DNA of 19,024 bases, taken from assembly GCA_050181295.1 (NCBI GenBank), contig JBFXDI010000078.1, positions 1-19,024 on the forward strand, given 5' to 3'. The stretch's first letter is position 1. Each line of letters begins with the position of its first letter. A program made the position numbers and the translations under genes. This document shows positions 7,259-13,561 of this stretch, piece by piece. The notes beneath the pieces were generated by a model that worked only from the letters and a program-made list of their open reading frames with translations, had not been told where the DNA came from and ran no database searches. The stretch is from JBFXDI01 sp050181295. GTDB lineage: Bacteria; Pseudomonadota; Alphaproteobacteria; Rhizobiales; Aestuariivirgaceae.

Positions 7259-8861
7259 AGGCTTCGCTCATGGGTGCGGGCTGCTTCAGGTCGCGCAGGA
7301 TCTCGGCCGCGGCGTTGCGGCCCGGCGCGCCCATGACGCCGCCGCCCGGATGGGTGGAGGAGCCGCACATGTAAAGGCCCTGCACGGGCGAGCGATATTG
7401 CGCGTAGCCAGGCACCGGCCGGTTGAAGAGGAGCTGGTCGAAGGTGAGCTCGCCCTGGAAGATGTTGCCTTCCGTCATGCCGGTCTGCTCCTCGATCTCC
7501 TTCGGCGTGCGGACCTCCATGTGCAGGATCAGATCGCGGAAGTTCGGCGAATAATCCGAGATCTGGTCGATGACGGATTTCGCGAAGCCGTCGCGGTCGG
7601 CGGGCGTCCACTCCTGCCCATGCACCTTCGGCGGACAGTACTGCACGAAGCAGCTCATGAAATGCTTGCCCGGCGGCGTCATGGTCGGGTCGAGCAGGGT
7701 CGGGATCATCATGTCGAGGAAGGGATCGCGCGACCAGGTGCCGGCCTTCCAGTCGTCATAGGCCTTCTCCATGCGCTCGATCGTGTCGGTGAAGTGGAGG
7801 TCGCCGCGATAGCAGGGGCTGTCGTCGGGAAGGGCGGGAAACTTCGGCACGCCGTCGAGCGCGATGTTCACCTTGCCGGAGGAGCCGCGGATCTTGAAGT
7901 TCTTCACGCGTTTCAGGAACGGCCCGGGCAGCTCCTTCTCGTCGGTGAGCTTCAGGAACGTGCGCTTGACGTCGGCGCTCGACACGACGAGGCGGCCGTA
8001 GATCTCCTCGCCGCCCTCCAGCACCACGCCCGCGGCGCGGCCGTTCCTCACCACGATGCGCTCGACGCCCTTGCCCTTCCGGATCTCGCCGCCCGAAGCC
8101 TCGAACGACTGCGCGAGCGTGCGCGACACGGCGCCCATGCCGCCCCGCGCATAGCCCCAGGCGCCGACATTGCCGTCGACCTCGCCCATGTAGTGATGCA
8201 GCAGCACATAGGCCGAGCCCGGCGACATGGGGCCGAGCGCCGTGCCGATGATCCCTGAGACCGCGAGATAGGCTTTGACCACCGGCGTCTCGAAATACTC
8301 GTCGAGGAACTCCGAGACGCTCATGGTCCAGAAGCGGACGGTCTCCGACATCTCGCGCTCGCCGAGGTTCCAGAAGTGGCGGCCCATGAAGAGCAGTTCC
8401 TGGATGTCGCGCGGACGGAAGGACGCAGGATCGGGCGCGGTGCGCATGAGCATCGGCCGGATGAAGCGGCACTGGCGGAGCACGTCGCGCGAGTAGCGGT
8501 CGTAGGCCTCGGCATCGCGCTTGGAAAAACGGGCGATCTCGCGCCGGTTGGATTCGTGGTTGCGGTAGCTCGCGAGATAGCCGCCGTCCTGGGTCAGCAC
8601 CGCGCCACCCTCGTAGGGGATGACCTGCAGCCCGTGGCGCGGCAGCTCGAGGTCGCGCATGATCTCGGGGCGCAAGAGGCTCAGGACGTAGGAGCAGTTG
8701 GAATAGAGAAAGCCCGGATAGAGCTCGCGGCTGGTGGTGGCGCCGCCCACCCAGTCATTCTTCTCGACAATGGTGACATCGAGGCCGGCGCGGGCGAGAT
8801 AGCAGGCGGCGACGAGGCCGTTGTGCCCCGCCCCGATGATGATGGCATCCCGCTGCTTCAT
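7245..8861 (-). CDS. FAD-dependent oxidoreductase, phytoene-desaturase/PYROXD2-like (first of two paralogues)
   Basis: A 538-residue flavoprotein. The N-terminal FAD motif is 'IIIGAGHNGLVAACYLARAG' at residues 7-26, followed by 'VTIVEKNDWVGGATTS'. The C-terminus has 'GLYMCGSSTHPGGGVMGAPG', the PYROXD2-like FAD closure. It has no signal peptide or membrane segment. It is a clear paralogue of the next gene: both share 'GEL..DQL....RPV.G', 'PPG.H..S..VQY.P' and 'ALDG.P.F' at matching places. The ATG at 8861 has a GAGGGAGAG tract about ten bases upstream. It is followed by the second flavoenzyme with a 14-base overlap if that gene's ATG is used. The aminotransferase lies upstream across a 132-base gap with two palindromic repeats, so mRNA processing or a second promoter there is possible. 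The substrate is unknown. Confidence 0.9.
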   Translation of the reverse strand: MKQRDAIIIGAGHNGLVAACYLARAGLDVTIVEKNDWVGGATTSRELYPGFLYSNCSYVLSLLRPEIMRDLELPRHGLQVIPYEGGAVLTQDGGYLASYRNHESNRREIARFSKRDAEAYDRYSRDVLRQCRFIRPMLMRTAPDPASFRPRDIQELLFMGRHFWNLGEREMSETVRFWTMSVSEFLDEYFETPVVKAYLAVSGIIGTALGPMSPGSAYVLLHHYMGEVDGNVGAWGYARGGMGAVSRTLAQSFEASGGEIRKGKGVERIVVRNGRAAGVVLEGGEEIYGRLVVSSADVKRTFLKLTDEKELPGPFLKRVKNFKIRGSSGKVNIALDGVPKFPALPDDSPCYRGDLHFTDTIERMEKAYDDWKAGTWSRDPFLDMMIPTLLDPTMTPPGKHFMSCFVQYCPPKVHGQEWTPADRDGFAKSVIDQISDYSPNFRDLILHMEVRTPKEIEEQTGMTEGNIFQGELTFDQLLFNRPVPGYAQYRSPVQGLYMCGSSTHPGGGVMGAPGRNAAAEILRDLKQPAPMSEAYAVL

Positions 8862-8894
8862 GGACGCTGCTCTCCCTCACCCCGACACTCATCC

Positions 8895-8922
8895 GTCATA
8901 CCAGCGCACGCTGGTATCCCCT
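8895..8922 (-). repeat. 28-bp palindromic repeat, copy 2 (inverted)
   Basis: On the minus strand this reads AGGGG, the stem ATACCAGC / GCTGGTAT around GTGC, then GAC. It has the same frame and length as copies 1 and 3 but different, self-consistent stem bases. It faces copy 3 as an inverted pair 28 bases apart, so the two could also fold into one long hairpin in the transcript between the aminotransferase and flavoenzyme genes. Confidence 0.75.
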
Positions 8923-8950
8923 GAAGCCTCTCAGCCTGCCGCATAACCCA

Positions 8951-8978
8951 AGGGGATGCCAGCTTTCGCTGGCATGAC
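8951..8978 (+). repeat. 28-bp palindromic repeat, copy 3
   Basis: AGGGG, the stem ATGCCAGC / GCTGGCAT around TTTC, then GAC. Together with copy 2 it fills most of the 132-base gap 8862-8993. The position just after the aminotransferase stop (on the minus strand) suggests mRNA 3'-end protection or partial termination (inference). I see no promoter in the gap. Confidence 0.75.
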
Positions 8979-8993
8979 TATACTAAGACGTGA

Positions 8994-10337
8994 CTACTCC
9001 GCGGCGCTGAGGAAGCGGTTGGGCTCCTGCTCGGCAAGCGTCAGATCGACGGCCTGCTCGAAGGCCTTGAGCGTGTCGGCGCGGCAGGCCTCGTCATGCG
9101 CCTCGCACATGAACCAGGGCTCGCGCGAGTCGGGCTCGCAGATGACGCCGAGATCGTGCAGAAGCTGCGCCATGGCATCGTAGAAGCGGTAGTCGGAGCG
9201 CTTCCAGGCGCGGTAGTCGCGCGGCGCCTCGGGCGCGAAGAAGAGACCGAACATGGAGGAGTGCCCGGAGAAGGAATGTACGATGCCCCGCGCGTCCAGA
9301 ATCTGCCGCATGCCGTCCTTCAGCCGCTCGCCATAGGCGGCAAGCTTCTCAAGAGCGGGCGTCTCGTCGAGGATCTCGAGCGTCTTCTCGGCGGCGGCGA
9401 TCGAGACGGAATGGGCGGTGTAGGTGCCGCCATGGGCAACGCCCTTGCCGTATTTGCGCATCACCTCCTCGCGCCCGCCGATGGCCGAGATCGGATAGCC
9501 GTTGCCCATGGCCTTGGCGAAGGTCGAGATGTCGGGCGTGATGCCGTAGAGCTGCTGCGTGCCGCCCTTGGCGACCCGGAAGCCGGTCTTCACCTCGTCG
9601 ACGATGAGGAGCACGCCGTAGCGGGTGCAGAGGTCGCGCGCGGTCTTGACGAACTCGGGCGTCGCCGAGATGCCGCAGCAGTTGCCCATGATGGGCTCGA
9701 TCAGCATGGCGGCGATGCGGTCGTGGTTCGCCTTCAGCACCGATTCCAGCCGGTCGATGTCGTTCATGGGCGTCAGGAACAGGAGCTGCTGGAGCACCTT
9801 CGGAACACCCTCGCCATAGGGGACCGCGGCCGGCTCCGATCCCGAGGCCGGGTTCCAGTTGGCCATGTCCGCCATCCACATGGCCGCGTCGGACAGGCCG
9901 TGATAGCTGCCCTCGATCAGCACATAGGCGTCCTTGCCGGTGTAGGCGCGCGCCAGCCGGAGCGCCGCCATGACGGCCTCGGTGCCGGAGTTGGAAAAGC
10001 GCACGAGCTCGACGGAGGCCACCATCCTCGCCATGCGGTCGGCGACCTTGTACTCCCGCTCGGTCGAGAGCGCGAAGACGCCGCCCACCTCCATGCCGGC
10101 GCGCGCCGCGGCATCCACACGCTCGTCCGCATAGCCGAGAATCGCCGGGCCGTAGCCTAGGCGGTAGTCGACATAGGAATTGCCGTCCATATCCCAGATG
10201 CGGCCGCCCTTGCCCCGCGCGACGTAGAGCGTGCGGTCATCACCCCAGTAGCGGAAGTTCGACGCCACCCCGAGCGGCAGGCGCGAGTTTGCCTTGCGGA
10301 AATGGGCATTCGACTTGGCGAGTGACCGGGATGGCAT
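8994..10337 (-). CDS. Class III PLP-dependent aminotransferase (glutamate-semialdehyde-aminomutase-like)
   Basis: A 447-residue fold-type I, class III aminotransferase. It shows 'GGRIWDMDGNSYVDYRLGYG', 'RFSNSGTEAVMAALRLARAYTG', the PLP-ring-stacking 'EGSYHGLSDA', the Asp of 'LLIVDEVKTGFR' and the Schiff-base lysine K275 in 'TFAKAMGNGYP'. The overall look is of the HemL-like branch ('GVASNFRYWG', 'HGGTYTAHSVS'), but the context argues against heme synthesis. It more likely moves an amino group between an omega-amino substrate and a keto acid, or isomerises one (inference). The ATG at 10337 has AAAGGGG seven bases upstream. It is the first gene of the minus-strand arm and is divergent from the methyltransferase gene, with two TetR-type palindromes between them, so repression by the BetI-like protein at 11300 is plausible. 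Confidence 0.92.
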   Translation of the reverse strand: MPSRSLAKSNAHFRKANSRLPLGVASNFRYWGDDRTLYVARGKGGRIWDMDGNSYVDYRLGYGPAILGYADERVDAAARAGMEVGGVFALSTEREYKVADRMARMVASVELVRFSNSGTEAVMAALRLARAYTGKDAYVLIEGSYHGLSDAAMWMADMANWNPASGSEPAAVPYGEGVPKVLQQLLFLTPMNDIDRLESVLKANHDRIAAMLIEPIMGNCCGISATPEFVKTARDLCTRYGVLLIVDEVKTGFRVAKGGTQQLYGITPDISTFAKAMGNGYPISAIGGREEVMRKYGKGVAHGGTYTAHSVSIAAAEKTLEILDETPALEKLAAYGERLKDGMRQILDARGIVHSFSGHSSMFGLFFAPEAPRDYRAWKRSDYRFYDAMAQLLHDLGVICEPDSREPWFMCEAHDEACRADTLKAFEQAVDLTLAEQEPNRFLSAAE

Positions 10338-10403
10338 AAAATTACCCCTTTGTTTTCAAACTCTTGCGGATGCGGCTGCCGGTTAACCCCAGCAACCTCA
10401 GAT

Positions 10404-10421
10404 ATTGAATGAGTATTCAAT
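10404..10421. promoter_or_regulatory. TetR/BetI-type operator candidate, site 1
   Basis: An 18-bp palindrome, ATTGAAT-GAGT-ATTCAAT, with perfect 7-base arms. It lies in the 180-base divergent region between the aminotransferase and methyltransferase genes. Its TTGAA...TTCAA core is what I remember of BetI boxes, and a BetI-like repressor is encoded in the plus-strand arm. Binding is inferred, not shown. Confidence 0.6.
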
Positions 10422-10439
10422 CAATGGACTATCTGGTTT

Positions 10440-10457
10440 TGATTGAATGGTCAATCA
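10440..10457. promoter_or_regulatory. TetR/BetI-type operator candidate, site 2
   Basis: An 18-bp palindrome, TGATTGA-ATGG-TCAATCA, with perfect 7-base arms. It is centred 36 bases from site 1, about three and a half helical turns away. Both sites carry ATTGAATG, and this one is very near the remembered BetI consensus TGATTGAACGTTCAATCA. Two sites in a divergent spacer suggest that both arms are regulated. I could not assign convincing -35/-10 boxes. Confidence 0.62.
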
Positions 10458-10517
10458 GAATCTGGTTTACATGCCCTACGGCGGGCTGAGGGTGACGCCC
10501 AGGAGATCTTCGGACGT

Positions 10518-11303
10518 ATGCACGGACAGGAAGGCGAACTCTACAGCGGCAGTCTCATCTCGATGCTGGAACTCGTCTGGGGCGAAGGCTGGCTCTCGCC
10601 CGGCGGTCCGCGCGAGGTGGACCGGCTCATCAAGAGCGTCGAGGTCGCCGGCAAGGAAGTGCTCGACATCGGCTGTGGCGCCGGCGGCGTCGACATCTAT
10701 CTCGTGGAGCGCCTCAACGCCGGCAACATCACGGCCATCGATGTCGAGGACACGGTTCTCGCCACCGCGCGCCAGCGGGCGGCGGAACGCGGTGTTCTCA
10801 ACCGCATCGACTTCGTGAAGGTGAAGCCCGGCCCCCTGCCCTTCCCCAACGCCTGCTTCGGCATCGTCTTCAGCAAGGATTCGATCGTCCACATCCCCGA
10901 CAAGCATGCGCTCATGCAGGAGGCGTTCCGGGTGCTCAAGCCCGGCGGCTGGTTCGTCGCGTCCGACTGGCTGATCGGGCACGAGGGCACGCCGTCGCCC
11001 GAGATGGCCGCCTACATCAAGTCGGAAGGCCTCGACTTCGGCATGGCCTCGCCCGCACGCTACCGCGACGCCATGGAGAAGGCCGGGTTCGAGGACATCT
11101 TCTTCGTCAACCGCAACGACTGGTACAGGAAGGCCGCAAGGCGCGAGCTCAAGACCATGAAGGGCCCGCTCTTCGAGAAGGCGGTCAAGAAGCTCGGCAA
11201 GGAATTCGTCGACCACAATATCGACATCTGGGAAAAGATGCTGGTGGTACTGGAGTCGGGCGAGCACTGCCCGCACCACCTCAGAGGACGCAAACCCCAA
11301 TGA
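10518..11303 (+). CDS. SAM-dependent methyltransferase related to phosphoethanolamine N-methyltransferases
   Basis: A 261-residue class I methyltransferase. Motif I is 'LDIGCGAGG' at residues 49-57, with 'GEGWLSPGG' (22-30) just before it and 'SKDSIVHIPDK' (119-129) after, then 'RVLKPGGWFVASDW'. This order matches the PMT family known from plants, nematodes and Plasmodium. Y9 and H125 fall where the catalytic Tyr/His pair of the Plasmodium enzyme lies; Y9 has the same spacing to the GG. By my unaided alignment the phosphate-binding residues are replaced (W151, E170, L172), so the acceptor is probably not a phosphobase. I chose ATG 10518, with AGGAG about 12 bases upstream. A TTG at 10443 is in frame but lies inside operator 2. 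The stop overlaps the TetR gene (ATGA). Confidence 0.87.
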   Translation: MHGQEGELYSGSLISMLELVWGEGWLSPGGPREVDRLIKSVEVAGKEVLDIGCGAGGVDIYLVERLNAGNITAIDVEDTVLATARQRAAERGVLNRIDFVKVKPGPLPFPNACFGIVFSKDSIVHIPDKHALMQEAFRVLKPGGWFVASDWLIGHEGTPSPEMAAYIKSEGLDFGMASPARYRDAMEKAGFEDIFFVNRNDWYRKAARRELKTMKGPLFEKAVKKLGKEFVDHNIDIWEKMLVVLESGEHCPHHLRGRKPQ

Positions 11304-11983
11304 CCGATCCCGCCGACGGCGCCGATCCGAAGGTCGTGCCGCATCCCGCCTCGGGCTCCCGCAAGGCCTCCAAGGAGGCACGGCGCGAGCAGCTCATCGA
11401 GGCGACCATCGACACGCTCGCCTCCAAGGGCTACGCCGCCATGACGCTCGCCGACGTGGCGAAGGCCGCGGGCCTTTCCGGCGGCATCGTCAACTTCCAC
11501 TTCGAGACCAAGGACAAGCTCCTGGTCGAGACGCTGCGCTACCTCGCGCTCGAATACCGGACCAACTGGCGCTCGGCGATCGCCATGGCCGGCCCTTCTG
11601 CTGCGGAACGGCTGGAAGCGCTGCTCTCGGCCGACTTCAACGAGGTGGTCTGCACGCCCCGCACGCTCGCCGCCTGGTGCGCCTTCTGGGCCGAAGCCCA
11701 GAGCCGGCCCACCTATCGAGAGCATTGCAGCGCCAATGACGACGAGTACCAGCAGGTCATCATCGACCTCGTCTCCGAGCTCGTGGCGGAAGGTGGCTAC
11801 ACGTTCGCTCCAGCGCCGATCGCGCGCTCGCTCGAGGCCATGATGGAAGGTCTCTGGCTCGACCTCATGACGACCCAGTCACCCTTCAGCCGGCAGGAGG
11901 CCCTCGACACGGTGTTCGCGGCCCTCGCGGCCCTCTTCCCGAAGCATTTCACCACCGGCGGCGCCTTGGTTGCGCAAGCATGA
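11300..11983 (+). CDS. TetR-family regulator, BetI-like
   Basis: A 227-residue TetR-type repressor. The DNA-binding part is 'RREQLIEATIDTLASKGYAA' followed by 'MTLADVAKAAGLSGGIVNFHFETKDKL', with the recognition helix around 'SGGIVNFHF'. 'GIVNFHF..KD.LL..TLRYL' and 'WCAFWAEAQSRP.YR' are the BetI-type (choline/glycine-betaine repressor) signature, and the C-terminal all-helical ligand domain has the usual length. It is translationally coupled to the methyltransferase by an ATGA overlap and followed 19 bases later by the acyl-CoA dehydrogenase. Its likely operators are the two palindromes at 10404-10457, which would make it an autoregulator and the switch of both divergent arms (inference). The ligand may be the imported quaternary or methylated amine, or a pathway intermediate. 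No bet genes are in the window, so I do not name it betI. Confidence 0.9.
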   Translation: MTDPADGADPKVVPHPASGSRKASKEARREQLIEATIDTLASKGYAAMTLADVAKAAGLSGGIVNFHFETKDKLLVETLRYLALEYRTNWRSAIAMAGPSAAERLEALLSADFNEVVCTPRTLAAWCAFWAEAQSRPTYREHCSANDDEYQQVIIDLVSELVAEGGYTFAPAPIARSLEAMMEGLWLDLMTTQSPFSRQEALDTVFAALAALFPKHFTTGGALVAQA

Positions 11984-12002
11984 CATACCGGAGCATGCGG
12001 CC

Positions 12003-13190
12003 ATGAACGACGCGGGCTTCACGCCGGCAACAACCGACCTCGAATGGCGAGAGCGCGCGCGGCGCTTCGTGGAGGAGGAGCTGATCTCCTGGGAGGTCGA
12101 GGCGGAGATGAACGGCGGCATGCTGCCTGAGGGCGTCGCCGAACGACATGAGAAGCTCGCGGTCGCGATGGGGCTGCCGCGCATGGACGCCCCTCAAGCG
12201 CACGGAGGCCTCGGGCTTCCAATCCTGACGCAGGTTCTGATCTATGAGCAGCTCGGCCGCGTGACCAACGCGCTCTCCTGGTGCTTCCAGGAGGCGCAGA
12301 GCTGGATGTTCGAGGCCTTCAATGCCGATCAGCTCGAGCGCTATGCCGGCCCCATGATGCGCGGCGAGGCGCATGTCTGCTACGCCATCACGGAAGCGGA
12401 TGCCGGGTCGGATCCGGCCGCCATGACCGCGACCGCCGAGCGGCAGGGCGACCATTACGTCGTCAATGCCGAGAAATGGCACGTGACGAGCTACAATCTC
12501 GCGCAGCTCGTCATCGTGCAGGCGCGGCTCAAGGGCGGCGCGCATGACGGTGCGCACTGCCTCTTCTTCTGCCCCGTCGACACGCCGGGCCTGAGCGTCG
12601 TGCGCTCGCCGGCTTACGCCCATACCTACCACCATCACCACCCGATCCTGAGATTCGAGAACGCCCGGATCCCCGCAGCCGACCGTATCGGCGAGGAAGG
12701 CGACGGCATGGCCTTCACGCATGCATGGTTCCGCCGGGAGCGTCTGATGATCGCGGCGCGCTCGTGCGGCGCGGCCGAGCGCCTGATCGAGGAGGCGACC
12801 GCCTTCGCCAAGACCCGGATGGTCGGCGGTCAGCCGATCTCGGAGTTTCAGATGATCCAGGCCATGCTGGCCGACAGCGTGACGGAACTGCACGCGGCCC
12901 GGCTCATGACACGCGAGGCGGCGGAGGCGCACGATACGGGCGCCGACCTCAAGGCGCTGCACGCGCGTTGCTCGCTCGCGAAGCTATATGCCTCGGAAAT
13001 GGCCTGGCGGGTGGCGGACCGGGCGGTGCAGATCTTCGGGGGGCGCGGCTACATGCGCGAGAACGTGGCCGAGCGCTTTCTGCGCGAGCTCAGGGTCGAT
13101 CGCATCTGGGAGGGAACGAGCGAAATCCAGCGGCTGATCATCGCCCGGGCCCTGCTTAAACGCGGGCTGGAGGGCGTGATCGGCCGCTGA
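12003..13190 (+). CDS. Acyl-CoA dehydrogenase family flavoprotein
   Basis: A 395-residue FAD enzyme of the acyl-CoA dehydrogenase fold, which makes a 2,3-double bond in an acyl-CoA and passes electrons to ETF. The middle flavin-binding segment is 'CYAITEADAGSDPAAM', followed by 'NAEKWHVTS', where many homologues have 'K.WITN'. The C-terminal part has 'AVQIFGGRGYMRE' and 'RVDRIWEGTSEIQRLIIAR'; E370 in 'WEGTSE' sits at the usual C-terminal catalytic-base position. A four-histidine run (about residues 200-205, 'TYHHHHP') is unusual. I chose ATG 12003 because GGAG lies nine bases upstream; a TTG at 11970 would overlap the regulator gene. It is the last gene of the methyltransferase-regulator arm and ends only four bases from the convergent DUF1127 gene. 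The substrate is unknown; a betaine- or amine-derived CoA ester is conceivable. Confidence 0.9.
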   Translation: MNDAGFTPATTDLEWRERARRFVEEELISWEVEAEMNGGMLPEGVAERHEKLAVAMGLPRMDAPQAHGGLGLPILTQVLIYEQLGRVTNALSWCFQEAQSWMFEAFNADQLERYAGPMMRGEAHVCYAITEADAGSDPAAMTATAERQGDHYVVNAEKWHVTSYNLAQLVIVQARLKGGAHDGAHCLFFCPVDTPGLSVVRSPAYAHTYHHHHPILRFENARIPAADRIGEEGDGMAFTHAWFRRERLMIAARSCGAAERLIEEATAFAKTRMVGGQPISEFQMIQAMLADSVTELHAARLMTREAAEAHDTGADLKALHARCSLAKLYASEMAWRVADRAVQIFGGRGYMRENVAERFLRELRVDRIWEGTSEIQRLIIARALLKRGLEGVIGR

Positions 13191-13194
13191 GACT

Positions 13195-13440
13195 TCAGAA
13201 ACGGCGGAGGGCGTCCAGCCGCTCGTCCACCACCAAGGCCAAGTCCGTGCGGTCAACGCCGATATCACGGAGCTGCCGATCGGAAAGACCGCCGAGAGCG
13301 GAGATGGTAGAGTGCCGCAGGGAGTACCGTTCCGCCCAATCGAGGATGCGGTCGAGAGGTGCGAATGTCCGGAGCTTCCGGACCTTTCTGTCCGTGTCGT
13401 GCCGCGCCGAATTCGCGAACACCGTGCTAATATAGGTCAT
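13195..13440 (-). CDS. Small DUF1127 protein
   Basis: An 81-residue basic protein whose C-terminal part is the DUF1127 motif: 'LGGLSDRQLRDIGVDRTDL', an arginine-rich helix-turn. Small DUF1127 proteins are numerous in alphaproteobacteria, and some have been linked to phosphate, RNA or carbon turnover; the role of this one is unknown. The ATG at 13440 has AAAGG eight bases upstream. The open frame extends further 5' to 13875, but that part is antisense to the LysR gene and lacks DUF1127 features, so I exclude it. It diverges from the LysR gene and converges on the acyl-CoA dehydrogenase. Confidence 0.85.
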   Translation of the reverse strand: MTYISTVFANSARHDTDRKVRKLRTFAPLDRILDWAERYSLRHSTISALGGLSDRQLRDIGVDRTDLALVVDERLDALRRF

Positions 13441-13561
13441 GGCGTTAACCTTTGAATAGGATTTGCGGTAACCCGCGATGGATTGACAGTTAGTTCCGCA
13501 GAAACCTAGGTTCAAACGATCAATTCTCTCCTCAGGAATGAGGATAATTTGAAGGTCCACA
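13441..13561. promoter_or_regulatory. Divergent control region of the DUF1127 and GcvA-like LysR genes
   Basis: A consensus -35, TTGACA, lies at 13483-13488 on the plus strand, with a weak -10 (TAGGTT, 13507-13512) 18 bases on. A 10-bp perfect palindrome AACCTAGGTT lies at 13503-13512, overlapping that -10. A hairpin TCCTCA-GGAA-TGAGGA at 13529-13544 sits just before the LysR ribosome site (AAGG). LysR proteins usually bind in such divergent spacers; which element is used is unknown. Confidence 0.4.

Noticed and set aside
6789..8258. Long plus-strand frame opposite the two flavoenzyme genes
   Set aside because: The minus-strand frames have complete FAD motifs; the plus-strand translation shows low-complexity His/Arg/Ala content and crosses an intergenic repeat.
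8895..8978. Short peptides such as 'VIPAHAGIP' and 'MPAFAGMT' from frames crossing the gap
   Set aside because: These are the well-known spurious translations of the palindromic repeat, not protein-coding signal.
10443..10517. A TTG-initiated 25-residue extension of the methyltransferase
   Set aside because: The TTG lies inside the second palindromic operator, has no ribosome site, and the family fold starts after the ATG at 10518.
11300..11983. Naming the TetR gene betI
   Set aside because: Similarity and operators are BetI-like, but betA, betB and choline transport genes are absent from the window.
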